Of a DNA stretch of 24,369 nt, positions 1 to 7,803 are shown one piece after another; positions within the stretch are counted from its first letter, which is position 1; each line of letters opens with the position of its first letter. Made by a program: the position numbers and the translations under genes. The notes beneath the pieces are model-generated. The model saw only the letters and a program-made list of their open reading frames with translations. It was not told the DNA's origin and made no database searches. Origin of the DNA: Actinomycetota bacterium. Its GTDB lineage: Bacteria > Actinomycetota > UBA4738. Location: positions 1 through 24,369 of the forward strand of contig VAYC01000018.1 in assembly GCA_005885025.1 (NCBI GenBank), read 5' to 3'.

Positions 1-349
1 AGAGGTACGGGATCAGGTTGTCGGACGGGCGCTGGAACATGTAGCCAACCAATCGCCGCCGCATCGACCGCCGCCGGCCGGCACCGAGGGCGGAGACCTC
101 GACGTCGCCGACCCGAACCTGTCCGGCGGTGGGACGGTCGATGCACGCCAGGATTCGAAGGAGGGACGACTTCCCCGAGCCCGATGGACCGACCACCGCG
201 GTGATGGCCGCCGAGGAGAACGTGGCGTCGATCCCCTTCAGGGCATGCACCTCGCCGGTGGCGCTCCAATAGATCTTGACCAGCCCCACGCACGAGGCCG
301 CGGCCTTCGACGCAACGACCTGCGTGGGCGCTTGGGCTTCAGCCGGCAA
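1..349 (-). CDS. ABC transporter ATP-binding protein, partial (C-terminus off the left edge)
   Basis: ATP-hydrolysing subunit that would power the FtsX-type permease encoded just upstream, on the cytoplasmic face of the membrane. About 116 residues are visible. They include a Walker A motif (GPSGSGKSS) and the start of the Q-loop (MFQRPSDN), in the layout of the LolD/MacB ATPase family; the signature motif and Walker B lie beyond the window. The frame is closed upstream by a TGA, and the first usable start is a TTG at 349 with a GGAGGTG Shine-Dalgarno eight bases before it. That start overlaps the end of the permease gene by 11 bases, so the two are probably translationally coupled. A GTG further in is a possible alternative start. 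The substrate cannot be told from this fragment. Confidence 0.88.
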   Translation of the reverse strand, partial: MPAEAQAPTQVVASKAAASCVGLVKIYWSATGEVHALKGIDATFSSAAITAVVGPSGSGKSSLLRILACIDRPTAGQVRVGDVEVSALGAGRRRSMRRRLVGYMFQRPSDNLIPYL

Positions 350-3134
350 CGCGCATCACCTCCGAGACCCGCGCGCGTTCGGCTGCATGCTGCACGCGCC
401 ACGCGCCGAGCCACGCCGCGGCCAGGACGGCCAGTGCGGTGAGGCCGAACACCGCCAGGGGCAGGCGGAACAGCGGCGCGGGCGGTAGCTGAGGGAGGGG
501 ATCCAGCCGGCCGTATACGATGCGCGCCGCGATCCGGGCCAGGCCGATCCCGACCACGCAGCCCAGGGCGAGCAGCACCCCCAGCTCCAAGGCCACGGAC
601 GTGCGATGCGACCGCCGCGACAGTCCCATTTGGCTGGCCAGCGCGTACGAGATCGCTCGCCCTCGCTGACGTGCTTCCAGATAGAGCAGGATGCCGACCA
701 GCACGATCAGTCCGGCCATGATGCCCAGCGCCTGGAGGAACCCGAAGACCCACGAGAAGGGCAGGAACGAGGGGTTGCGCTGGATCTCGTGGGTGGTAGC
801 CACTGCAAGTATGTGCGCGCCTTGGGCCCGGATGGCCTGCTCCGCCCTTCCAGCGTCGCCCTTCGTCCAAATAGCGCGAAGCCCCGGCGCCTTGCGCTCG
901 GCCAGAGCCTGCCGGTCGGCCACCACCAGCGGTTCGTCCGGGGCCATCCCCGGAAACGCCCTCGCCGTCTCCACTACCCGGATCGGAATCTCCACATTCC
1001 CTCCGCGGAAAAACATGGACTCACCCGGCGCCGTCGGCACCGATCCGCCGGCGACGAGCACGGGGAGAGGAGCCGATCCTCCCTGCGGTGGCTTCAGCTC
1101 CTCGAGGATCTGCCCCAGCGAGGCCGAGGCGAAGCTCGAATCCCAGAAGGCCGCGCGAGCGAACGTCGCCCTATCCACCCCGAGGACACTCACGAGCGTC
1201 TGATCGGGGAGTGTGTACGCGGAGTCGATCTGAGTGACCGCGGTGGCGTTCGGCGAAAGCGATCGGGGCACCTCGATGTTCTCCGCAACGGTGACCGACA
1301 CGTCGCTTCCCGTGAACAGGAGTGCCTTGGCGTTCGTCGTGGCCCCCAGCGAGGATCTGAGCGCGCCAGCGTAGGAGAGGATCCCGATGGCGAGGGCGGC
1401 GGCGGTCACCAGGGCCACGGCGATGCGCGAGGCCGCCGCCAGCCTGCGCGAAGCGAGATAGGCGGGCGAGGGCCAGGAGCGGCCAGACGCCCGCAGTTTC
1501 GGAAGCAACCTCCGCAGTCCTCTCACGGCGATCCCGGCGCCTCCGGCGATGAACAAGATCGGGAACAGGACGATCAGGAAGTCGATCTTCGGGACGCCGT
1601 TCTGCACCGGCTGGGTTCCCCTCGTGAGGATCTCGTACAGCGCCGCCCCGGCGAGCCCGAGGACGGCAAGCTCCCAGGGCGCCGCCCCCAACGCGCGATG
1701 TCCTCGCACGGGTTCGGACTCCGCGGCTCGGTGGGCCCCGTACCCGCCGACGATCGACAGGAACACAACGCCGACTGCCGTCGTCCACAGGACCTGGCGA
1801 AGAGCAGCGGACGGAGCTCCCGCATCGAGGAGGTCAGTCGGTCCGAGGATCTTTGCCAGCCAGACCCCGGCCGCCCACCCGGCGAAGGCCGCGCCCGCGG
1901 CAATCGGGAGGGCCTCCAGGAGCACCTTCGTCCCCAGCCCGACCGACCCGACGCCCTTGGCGGACAGGAGATGGACCTCTGCGCGCCGGCGATCGACCCA
2001 ATAGATCCCGGCTGCGGCCACTACCATTAGGGCCACGGCTCGAGCGGCCAGCGATATCGCCTGGACCGGTCCGCGCAGTGCGGCCTGGGTCGCCTCGGCT
2101 TTGTCGGCAATGAAAGAGAGCTGCGAGGAGGTCCGGCCGGGCCCCCCGAGCGGAGAGGCGTAGCCTCCGAAGAAGGTGCCCGGGGTGCGAGCTCCGATCT
2201 TCTGCCCAATCGCTTGCATGTTCGCCACCAGGGTCTGCGCTTCCGGCACGGTGAGGCGCCGAGGCTGAACGGGGAAGACCCAGGTGAACTCGGCGTCGCG
2301 CTCGCCGAGCTTCCGAGACAACGAGAGGAACGTGGCCTCGTCCGCGATCAGGAAGGGAGGCGGCGGAGGACGGTTGTCGAATACGCTCAATGGATAGATC
2401 AGATGGTCCTGCCAGCACCAGAACCGAGCCCTGGGCAGGGTCACCAGGTCCCGGTAGACGGCCGCCACCCGCACCTTGGCCGTTCGAGGGCCGACTCCCA
2501 GGACGTTGGTCAGCGTGACCGAGTCGCCGGGTTCGACCTTGAATGCGGTGGCGGCGCTGGCTGGGAGCCATACGCCCTTTCCGCCAGCGGATCCGATCGT
2601 CTGCACGTGGGAGAAGGCGCCGGGCCTGGTGTACAGGCGGACCTGCCGCGGTAGCGCGGAGCTCGTACCCCCGGACACCTGGATGGTGATGCCGACGATC
2701 TGGAGCTCGGGAGGACCGAGATGCCCGATCCCCCGGTCCACTCGGTTCATCAATGCGTCCGCGCTGCGGATCTGGGCGAGCGCGTCCACGCTGGGCTGGT
2801 TGTAGAAGAACCCGGAGTTCAGGGCCTCCCCGCCGACCGGCGCGTGCGCTTGATGGGTGAGCGCGACGTCCCACGGACAGGTCGCCGCGATCCCATCCTG
2901 GAGGGTGGCGTTGCCGGCCGAGGAGAGGAAGAGGGGACTGGACGCCCCGGCCACCGAGAGGATGACCAACGCGCTCCCGATCGCCAGGAGCAGACCCGGG
3001 AACCGAACCAACAGGAAGGGGGCCCGCAGCCAGGGTGACGCCGTCGCCAGGCCGAGGCGCGTCCGGACGCCACCATCCCGGGCGGGACGGTGCGACTTCG
3101 ATCGGGCCCGGCGGGCTGGTGCTCCCTGGCTCAT
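339..3134 (-). CDS. FtsX/MacB-like ABC transporter permease
   Basis: Membrane permease of 931 residues. One transmembrane helix lies near residues 38-60, followed by a long extracytoplasmic stretch. A helix cluster runs from about 355 to 620, then comes a second extracytoplasmic domain, and three helices close the C-terminus (about 800-925). This roughly ten-helix layout with two FtsX-like blocks is typical of large actinobacterial permeases paired with MacB/LolD ATPases, which move lipids, lipoproteins or peptides or drive cell-wall enzymes. The ATG is preceded by a GAGGGGG ribosome site. The ATPase gene overlaps its 3' end. The 104-base gap to the larC stop contains a possible -10 (TATAAC, 3203-3208) without a good -35. 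The cargo is unknown. Confidence 0.87.
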   Translation of the reverse strand: MSQGAPARRARSKSHRPARDGGVRTRLGLATASPWLRAPFLLVRFPGLLLAIGSALVILSVAGASSPLFLSSAGNATLQDGIAATCPWDVALTHQAHAPVGGEALNSGFFYNQPSVDALAQIRSADALMNRVDRGIGHLGPPELQIVGITIQVSGGTSSALPRQVRLYTRPGAFSHVQTIGSAGGKGVWLPASAATAFKVEPGDSVTLTNVLGVGPRTAKVRVAAVYRDLVTLPRARFWCWQDHLIYPLSVFDNRPPPPPFLIADEATFLSLSRKLGERDAEFTWVFPVQPRRLTVPEAQTLVANMQAIGQKIGARTPGTFFGGYASPLGGPGRTSSQLSFIADKAEATQAALRGPVQAISLAARAVALMVVAAAGIYWVDRRRAEVHLLSAKGVGSVGLGTKVLLEALPIAAGAAFAGWAAGVWLAKILGPTDLLDAGAPSAALRQVLWTTAVGVVFLSIVGGYGAHRAAESEPVRGHRALGAAPWELAVLGLAGAALYEILTRGTQPVQNGVPKIDFLIVLFPILFIAGGAGIAVRGLRRLLPKLRASGRSWPSPAYLASRRLAAASRIAVALVTAAALAIGILSYAGALRSSLGATTNAKALLFTGSDVSVTVAENIEVPRSLSPNATAVTQIDSAYTLPDQTLVSVLGVDRATFARAAFWDSSFASASLGQILEELKPPQGGSAPLPVLVAGGSVPTAPGESMFFRGGNVEIPIRVVETARAFPGMAPDEPLVVADRQALAERKAPGLRAIWTKGDAGRAEQAIRAQGAHILAVATTHEIQRNPSFLPFSWVFGFLQALGIMAGLIVLVGILLYLEARQRGRAISYALASQMGLSRRSHRTSVALELGVLLALGCVVGIGLARIAARIVYGRLDPLPQLPPAPLFRLPLAVFGLTALAVLAAAWLGAWRVQHAAERARVSEVMRVAG

Positions 3135-3238
3135 CGCCCCCCTCAGACGAAAACGGCGCTTCTTCCCGACATACGGAAGCTGGAAGCGGGAAGTTCCGCC
3201 CCGTTATACGGAAAGGCGCAGGCAAGGGAGTTTCGGGC

Positions 3239-4267
3239 TCACAGTGCGGTGGGGGCGCTGAACACTGGACTCACCAGGATCCGGTCGGGGTGCCCGCCCC
3301 GGAGGATCCGCAGCACGCTCTCGCGGAGATCGGCGGTCGCCAGAACCGATAGCACCGTCCGGGAGCGGTCCCCGGCCTGCGCCTCACCCGGCGACACCCA
3401 CGCATCCAGGGCTCCCGCCACCTCGAGCTCCCGCAGCAGCCGGTCGCACACGCTGCGATCCGACGACCCCATCCAGGCCTGGACCAGCACCTCGCCCTGC
3501 GCGATGAGCTCCTGCAACGTGGTGCCCGGAGGGACGCCTCCACCGCCGGCTCGGTGCTCTTCCCCGATGACGACCCGCACCACGTTCGGGAAGTCGAGCC
3601 GGAGGCTGCCGGCCCCGTACCCGATCAGGTCCGCTCGCATCAGAGGCATGTCACCGTAGCCTTCGGAGACCGCGGCCAGGATTGCAGCGCCGGTCGGGGT
3701 GATCAGCTCCAGCGGGATGCCGCGCGAGTAGGTCGGCACACCCTGGAGGAGCTCCATCACCACCGGCGAGGGGATCGGCATGATGCCGTGCTCGGTGCGC
3801 ATCATGCCCATCCCTGTGGGCACCGGTGAGGCAAACACCCGCTCGACGTGCAGCATGTCCAACGCCGTGGCGCAGCCCACGATGTCCACGAGGCAGTCGA
3901 TCTCGCCGAACTCGTGGAAGGTCACCAGCTCGGGCTCCTTCCCGTGAACGCTTGCCGCCGCTTCCGCAAGGCGCTGGTAGGCGCGCTGTGCGATCCGCCG
4001 GGCCTGCTCGGGCAGCTCGGCCTGATCGAGCAGCGCCCGGACGCTCGAGTACGTGCGGATCACACCCTGCGGCCCGGCCTTGACGCGAACACGAAGCGCG
4101 GCGATGCCGCGAACTTCCACCTCTTCGACCTCGAGGTCGAGATCGTCGATGGGGAAGGTGCGAAGCGTGTCCCGGATCGCATCGATGTCGGCACCGGCAT
4201 GGATCAGCGCCGCCAGCGCCATGTCTCCGGAGATGCCCGAGAAACAGTCGAAATAGGCCAGGCGCAC
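3239..4267 (-). CDS. larC: LarC-family nickel insertion protein with divergent C-terminal domain
   Basis: LarC is the CTP-dependent cyclometallase that inserts nickel into the pincer cofactor of lactate racemase and related enzymes. The 342-residue product opens with the classic LarC N-terminus (MRLAYFDCFSGISGDM) and keeps the HEFGEIDCLVDIVG and GMGMMRTEHGIMPIPSP blocks. The start is GTG with only a weak ribosome site. The family is usually near 400 residues. Here the expected ETNIDD and MKKGRP motifs of the second domain are absent: the matching stretch reads QAWMGSSD and EAQAGDRS, and the protein stops early. No larA, larB or larE gene lies in the window. It may be a specialised LarC1-like protein or one losing its cyclometallase function. 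The family call is firm; the activity is not. Confidence 0.85.
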   Translation of the reverse strand: MRLAYFDCFSGISGDMALAALIHAGADIDAIRDTLRTFPIDDLDLEVEEVEVRGIAALRVRVKAGPQGVIRTYSSVRALLDQAELPEQARRIAQRAYQRLAEAAASVHGKEPELVTFHEFGEIDCLVDIVGCATALDMLHVERVFASPVPTGMGMMRTEHGIMPIPSPVVMELLQGVPTYSRGIPLELITPTGAAILAAVSEGYGDMPLMRADLIGYGAGSLRLDFPNVVRVVIGEEHRAGGGGVPPGTTLQELIAQGEVLVQAWMGSSDRSVCDRLLRELEVAGALDAWVSPGEAQAGDRSRTVLSVLATADLRESVLRILRGGHPDRILVSPVFSAPTAL

Positions 4268-4323
4268 GGAATATCAGGCCTGAGCAGAGGGGAGGGAGGA
4301 TGTCGGGATCTGGCTCACACCCC

Positions 4324-4353
4324 TTCAGACTCGGCGAAGCCTCATCGTATACT
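4324..4353 (+). promoter_or_regulatory. putative sigma-70-type promoter for the DUF4446 gene
   Basis: A TTCAGA (-35) and a TATACT (-10) are separated by 18 bases in the divergent gap between larC and the DUF4446 gene. Transcription would start about 30 bases before the ATG at 4392. The -10 is close to consensus; the -35 is moderate. The call rests on pattern only. Confidence 0.4.
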
Positions 4354-4391
4354 TCCCCGCACAACCGGACCAGATCGTTTCCCAGAGGCCC

Positions 4392-4910
4392 ATGCACTTC
4401 TCCACCACGACACTGTCGTTCCTGGTTCTCCTGACGCTGACGCTCGTGCTGGTCACGTTCTTTCTGCTGGTACCGGCGGCCCTGCGCGAGCGCAGCAAGG
4501 TGGGGCGAGCGGGCGGTTCGTCCCGCAAGCGCCTCGAAGTCGAGTTGGAGGATCACGCCAGGTCGATCGAGCGGCTCGAGGCCGCCGCCCGGCAGCTCGC
4601 CCTGGGGCAGCGCGAGATCGGGCAGATCGCGGGTGGTGCGGTCTGCCACGTGGGAGTGGTTCGGTTCGACGCCTTCGAGGACATGGGGGGGCGCCTTTCA
4701 TTCTCGGCGGCCTTGCTCGATGGCAACGGGGATGGACTGATCATCACCTCGATCAACGGCCGGCAGGACACCCGCACCTACGCCAAGCGGGTCAGGAACG
4801 GCACGAGCTCGCGCAACCTCTCCGACGAGGAGCGCCACGCCATCCGGTTGGCCCTCTCGGGGACGGACGAACGCGAGGTCGCGGAGGCCCGGGGGGCGCA
4901 GGGGGGGTAG
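4392..4910 (+). CDS. DUF4446 family membrane-anchored protein
   Basis: The 172-residue product has one N-terminal transmembrane helix (about residues 8-30), a charged helical stretch likely to form a coiled coil (about 40-75), and a C-terminal domain with the family blocks VGVVRFDAFEDMGG, SFSAALLDGNGDG and TYAKRVRNG. These match DUF4446 (PF14584), a family without a known biochemical role that in Gram-positive bacteria often sits near chromosome-maintenance or serS genes. The ATG has an AGAGG ribosome site and a plausible promoter at 4324-4353. It is the first gene of a same-strand run with the bactofilin and serS genes, so a link to cell envelope or cytoskeleton is possible but not shown. 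Confidence 0.85.
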   Translation: MHFSTTTLSFLVLLTLTLVLVTFFLLVPAALRERSKVGRAGGSSRKRLEVELEDHARSIERLEAAARQLALGQREIGQIAGGAVCHVGVVRFDAFEDMGGRLSFSAALLDGNGDGLIITSINGRQDTRTYAKRVRNGTSSRNLSDEERHAIRLALSGTDEREVAEARGAQGG

Positions 4911-4925
4911 GCTGATCTCCGGAGA

Positions 4926-4959
4926 GCGGCGGGGGACGCTTCTCGCGATCCCCGGCCGC
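4926..4959 (+). terminator. stem-loop between the DUF4446 and bactofilin genes
   Basis: GCGGCGGGGGA (4926-4936) pairs with TCCCCGGCCGC (4949-4959), ten of eleven positions, with a 12-base loop. It sits just before the ribosome site of the bactofilin gene (about 4963-4970). It has no T-tract, so it may be a partial terminator, an attenuator or an mRNA-stability element. Confidence 0.4.
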
Positions 4960-4976
4960 TGAAGGGAGGACGTGCA

Positions 4977-5489
4977 TTGTTCAGGCGAGGGGAAACAGAC
5001 GAGCGGCATGGGGATCAGCCCATCCAGCCAGGGGAGGTTGGGATGAGAGAGGGGACGAGCTCGGAGGTCACGGTGCTCGGCAACGGGGCCCGGCTGGAGG
5101 GCACCGTGGTGTCGGCTGGATCGCTCCGGATCGACGGACAGGTGAAGGGCAAGATCTCGGCGGACGGGGATGTTGTGCTCTCCCCCGGGTGCCAGGTGGA
5201 GGCGGACATCTCGGCCCAGAACGTGACCATCGGTGGCCCTTTCAAGGGCAACATCACGGCCAAGGGACGGACGGAGCTCGCCAAGGGCGGCCGGGTGGAC
5301 GGAGACATCATCTGCAAGTCCCTGGTGGTGGCAGAAGGGGCCGTCTTCTGCGGCCAGTCGATCATGGATCAGCAGGGCGCCCAGGCTCATGCCGCCGCAC
5401 AGGGTCGTGCTTCCGAGGTGAAGGCAACCGCCCGTTCCGACGGGGACAGCGTGAGCGTTCTCGAGGGCGAACGGGCCCGCGCCCGCTGA
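4977..5489 (+). CDS. bactofilin (polymer-forming cytoskeletal protein)
   Basis: Bactofilins self-assemble without nucleotide into filaments that organise cell-wall enzymes and cell shape. The 170-residue product has a short flexible N-terminus, a central right-handed beta-helix domain (about residues 30-130) built of repeats such as GSLRIDGQVKGKI and GGRVDGDIICKSLVV, and a disordered charged tail, as in the family. The chosen start is a TTG at 4977, seven bases after GGGAGGA; it gives the N-terminus MFRRGE, like many bactofilins. The ATG at 5043 also has a good ribosome site and would give 148 residues. The serS start follows the stop by 22 bases, so the genes are probably co-transcribed. Confidence 0.88.
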   Translation: MFRRGETDERHGDQPIQPGEVGMREGTSSEVTVLGNGARLEGTVVSAGSLRIDGQVKGKISADGDVVLSPGCQVEADISAQNVTIGGPFKGNITAKGRTELAKGGRVDGDIICKSLVVAEGAVFCGQSIMDQQGAQAHAAAQGRASEVKATARSDGDSVSVLEGERARAR

Positions 5490-5499
5490 CGCCGGGGCC

Positions 5500-5514
5500 G
5501 GAGGGAAGAACCTG
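5500..5514 (+). promoter_or_regulatory. ribosome binding site with CTG start codon of serS
   Basis: GGAGGG at 5500-5505 lies six bases before the CTG at 5512. The frame is open from the TGA at 5452, and none of the codons from 5455 to 5511 is ATG, GTG or TTG. The CTG falls exactly where SerRS proteins have their initiator methionine. This site therefore decides the start. Confidence 0.65.
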
Positions 5515-6780
5515 CTCGACCTCAAGGCGATCCGGGAGGATCCCGAACCGTTCCGGAAGGCGCTCGCTCGGCGCGGAGCCGCCGAGGACCTCGACCGGGT
5601 GCTCGCCCTCGACGAAGAATGGCGCAGGCTGACCGTTCGCGTCGAAGAGCTCCGGGCCGAGCAGAACCGCGGGTCCAAGGACATTGCCGCCACCGATCCG
5701 TTGGCGCGGGAGCGTCTGATCGACCACCTCCGCGAGGTATCCGGAGAGCTGAAAGGGTTGGAGCCCCAGCTCGCCCGCGTGGAGGAGGAACTGCGCGAGG
5801 TCGCGGCCCGCCTGCCGAACGTCCCCGACGAAGCCGCGCCGGACGGACTGTCCGAGGAGGACAACGTCGAGGTTCGGCGATGGGGCGAACCCCCCGCCTT
5901 CGACTTCGAGCCGCGGGATCACCTCGCGTTGGGTGAAGCGCTGGGACTCCTCGACGTGGAGCGCGCCGCGAAGACTTCAGGCTCCCGTTTCGCCTACCTC
6001 ATCGGACCGGCCGTCCGCATCCAGTTCGCGCTGGTGCAGATGGGGCTGGACTTCGCGGAGGCCCGGGGGTTCACGCCGGTGATCCCTCCGGTGTTGGTTC
6101 GCGAGGAGGCCATGTTCGGGACGGGCTTCCTTCCCAACGACGCGGTCAACATCTACTCGACCAGGGAGGACGACCTCTATCTGGCGGGGACCTCCGAGGT
6201 GCCGCTGGCCTCACTCCACGCCCACGAGATCCTCGACGCCGGCGAGCTCCCCAAGCGGTACGCGGGATACTCGACGTGCTTCCGGCGGGAGGCGGGCACC
6301 TACGGGAAAGACATGCGAGGGATCTTCCGGCTGCATCAGTTCGACAAGGTCGAGATGTACTCCTTCGTCTTGCCGGAGGACTCCCGGTCGGAGCACGAGC
6401 GATTCCTCGGGTGGGAGGAGGAGTTCTTCCGCTCCCTGGAGATCCCCTACCGGGTCGTCGACACGTGCACCGGCGACCTGGGCGCCTCGGCGGCCAGGAA
6501 GTTCGACCTCGAAGCCTGGATCCCGAGCCAGAGGAAGTATCGGGAGATCACCTCCACGTCGAACACGACCGACTTCCAGGCCAGACGGCTGGATTGCCGG
6601 GTCCGCCTCCCGGAGGGCAACCGCACGGTCCACACGGTGAACGGCACGCTCTGCGCCATCGGCCGTACGTTGATCGCCCTCCTCGAGAACAACCAGCGCG
6701 AGGACGGCTCGCTGACCTTGCCCAAGTCGCTCCATCCCTATCTCCCCGAGCGGGACCGGGTCCTGGCCCAGCCCCGATGA
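5512..6780 (+). CDS. serS: seryl-tRNA synthetase (probable CTG start)
   Basis: Charges tRNA-Ser with serine in the cytoplasm. With the CTG start the product is 422 residues, the usual SerRS length, beginning (M)LDLKAIREDPEPF. The N-terminal coiled-coil tRNA-binding arm (about 30-105) is followed by the class II core. Visible core motifs are YLAGTSEVPL (about 223-232), motif 2 with TCFRREAGTYGKDMRGIFR (about 255-273), the TSTSNTTDFQARR block, and motif 3 near the end (GRTLIALLENNQ). The first conventional start is a GTG at 5599, which would delete the first 29 residues including the first arm helix. Serine tRNA(UGA) is encoded in the same window. A strong stem-loop follows the gene. Confidence 0.96.
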   Translation: MLDLKAIREDPEPFRKALARRGAAEDLDRVLALDEEWRRLTVRVEELRAEQNRGSKDIAATDPLARERLIDHLREVSGELKGLEPQLARVEEELREVAARLPNVPDEAAPDGLSEEDNVEVRRWGEPPAFDFEPRDHLALGEALGLLDVERAAKTSGSRFAYLIGPAVRIQFALVQMGLDFAEARGFTPVIPPVLVREEAMFGTGFLPNDAVNIYSTREDDLYLAGTSEVPLASLHAHEILDAGELPKRYAGYSTCFRREAGTYGKDMRGIFRLHQFDKVEMYSFVLPEDSRSEHERFLGWEEEFFRSLEIPYRVVDTCTGDLGASAARKFDLEAWIPSQRKYREITSTSNTTDFQARRLDCRVRLPEGNRTVHTVNGTLCAIGRTLIALLENNQREDGSLTLPKSLHPYLPERDRVLAQPR

Positions 6781-6796
6781 GGCCGGCGGTCGGAAC

Positions 6797-6826
6797 CGAT
6801 CCCCACGCCGGGGCGTATGGGGATCG
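6797..6826 (+). terminator. stem-loop after serS
   Basis: CGATCCCC (6797-6804) pairs perfectly with GGGGATCG (6819-6826), extended inward by ACGC/GCGT after a two-base bulge, closing a four-base loop: twelve pairs in all. It starts 16 bases after the serS stop. It has no T-tract, so it is either an intrinsic terminator of the G+C-rich kind or a leader structure of the next gene. Confidence 0.5.
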
Positions 6827-6859
6827 AAACCATCCCATCGCCTGATGAGGAGGACTGCC

Positions 6860-7471
6860 GTGAGACGAGGCATCTTGCTGCTCTTCGTTGTCGGGTCCGT
6901 GCTCTGGGTGGCCGGACCGGCCCAGGCCAAGGGCGCCGAGGGCGGGGTCACCGCCGAATCCGTCTCCATCACCGGGCCTGCCGGCTCCGCCAGCCTGACC
7001 GGCACCTCGGCGGCCGCCTACGGCGATCTCAGCAACGCGTTCAACCCGAGCTCGAGAATGGCGAGCAAGCCGGTCAATGTCGCGCTCGGACCCAGGTACG
7101 ACGTGGTCTATTCGCTCACGTGTGATCTGCCGGCGGGGGGCTCGACGACGGTCGCGATCCACCAGTCCCTCTACCCCTACGCTCGGTATCGATCGCTCGC
7201 TCAGGTGTGGACGTTCACCGCCGCCGGGCAGCCGGCGTGCGGATGGGTCGAAGCGCCTGCGGCGGGCTGGGTGGCTTCGCGCCGCGGTCTTTTCGACGTG
7301 CTGACGGCGGGCGGACTGCCGGAGGCCCCTCCGGCTCCCGCTCCGGCCCAGCCTCTGGCGCCGCTTCGGGACGGACCCTCGGCCGCCTGGTATGCGCTGG
7401 TGGGGATCGGCGGGATGCTCACGCTCGTGCTCGTCGCAATGCTGACCCGCCGACGGGATAGGGAGATCTGA
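6860..7471 (+). CDS. secreted protein with C-terminal membrane anchor, unknown function
   Basis: I do not recognise a family. The 203-residue product begins with a signal peptide (ILLLFVVGSVLWVAGPAQA), probably cleaved after AQA. An extracellular beta-rich region with two cysteines (in SLTCDLP and PACGW, a possible disulfide) follows, then a proline/alanine-rich linker (PEAPPAPAPAQP). A single C-terminal transmembrane helix (YALVGIGGMLTLVLVAML) ends in a short basic tail (TRRRDRE), so the domain would be displayed outside the cell. The GTG start at 6860 is preferred because AGGAGG ends six bases before it; an in-frame ATG at 6845 is poorer. It converges with the gene at 7484. Confidence 0.75.
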   Translation: MRRGILLLFVVGSVLWVAGPAQAKGAEGGVTAESVSITGPAGSASLTGTSAAAYGDLSNAFNPSSRMASKPVNVALGPRYDVVYSLTCDLPAGGSTTVAIHQSLYPYARYRSLAQVWTFTAAGQPACGWVEAPAAGWVASRRGLFDVLTAGGLPEAPPAPAPAQPLAPLRDGPSAAWYALVGIGGMLTLVLVAMLTRRRDREI

Positions 7472-7487
7472 CGCCGACCCTCGTCAG
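7468..7487. terminator. short inverted repeat between convergent genes
   Basis: CTGACG (7468-7473) and CGTCAG (7482-7487) form a six-pair stem that spans the stop codons of both convergent genes. The stem is short and lacks a T-tract, so this is a weak candidate for a shared terminator. Confidence 0.2.
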
Positions 7488-7801
7488 GTCCGCTCTCGCC
7501 GCACCTCGGTTTCCTTCACCATCCGCTCCACGACCTGCTCCGGCACGTCCTCGCGCTCGCGCTTCTTTTGCTCCGCTTGCTGGTTCACCTCGACGCGGGC
7601 GGCCTGCCACGCCGACCAGTGGCCGGACACCAGCGCCCACAACGAGAGGGCCGCGACATAGGTCACGCTGCTGATCCAGTGCGTGAGGATCGAGATCGGG
7701 ATCATGACGATCCAGAAAATGGTCAGCCAGCCGTTCACCCGCCGCATGAAGACGGGATCCCCCTGGATGGAAGCCCACAAGGACTTGACGACGCTGGTCA
7801 T
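7484..7801 (-). CDS. small two-helix membrane protein coupled to the PBP gene
   Basis: No family is recognised. The 105-residue product has two hydrophobic helices, about residues 24-42 (LTIFWIVMIPISILTHWI) and 45-62 (VTYVAALSLWALVSGHW), followed by a strongly charged cytoplasmic-type tail likely to be helical (QQAEQKKREREDVPEQVVE). The ATG at 7801 lies two bases after the TGA of the upstream penicillin-binding-protein gene (TGAGGATG), so its translation is almost certainly coupled to that gene. This suggests a role with the synthase, for example as a membrane partner or regulator, but nothing in the sequence proves it. Longer open frames upstream only read the PBP gene out of frame. Confidence 0.78.
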   Translation of the reverse strand: MTSVVKSLWASIQGDPVFMRRVNGWLTIFWIVMIPISILTHWISSVTYVAALSLWALVSGHWSAWQAARVEVNQQAEQKKREREDVPEQVVERMVKETEVRRERT

Positions 7802-7803
7802 CC

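Noticed and set aside
606..2030. Long plus-strand open frame opposite the ABC permease gene
   Set aside because: Its product is Arg/Pro/Gly-rich with no recognisable domain and it lies wholly antisense to a well-supported permease; such frames are expected in G+C-rich DNA.
3171..3212. Repeated ATACGGA and GGAAG words between larC and the permease gene
   Set aside because: The copies are short and imperfect, with no clear symmetry or promoter geometry.
5490..5511. T-box or other serine-sensing leader before serS
   Set aside because: Only 22 bases separate serS from the bactofilin gene, too short for a T-box.
4698..5864. 388-residue minus-strand frame across the DUF4446, bactofilin and serS genes
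   Set aside because: It is antisense to three supported genes, has low-complexity Ser/Arg-rich sequence and shows no domain.
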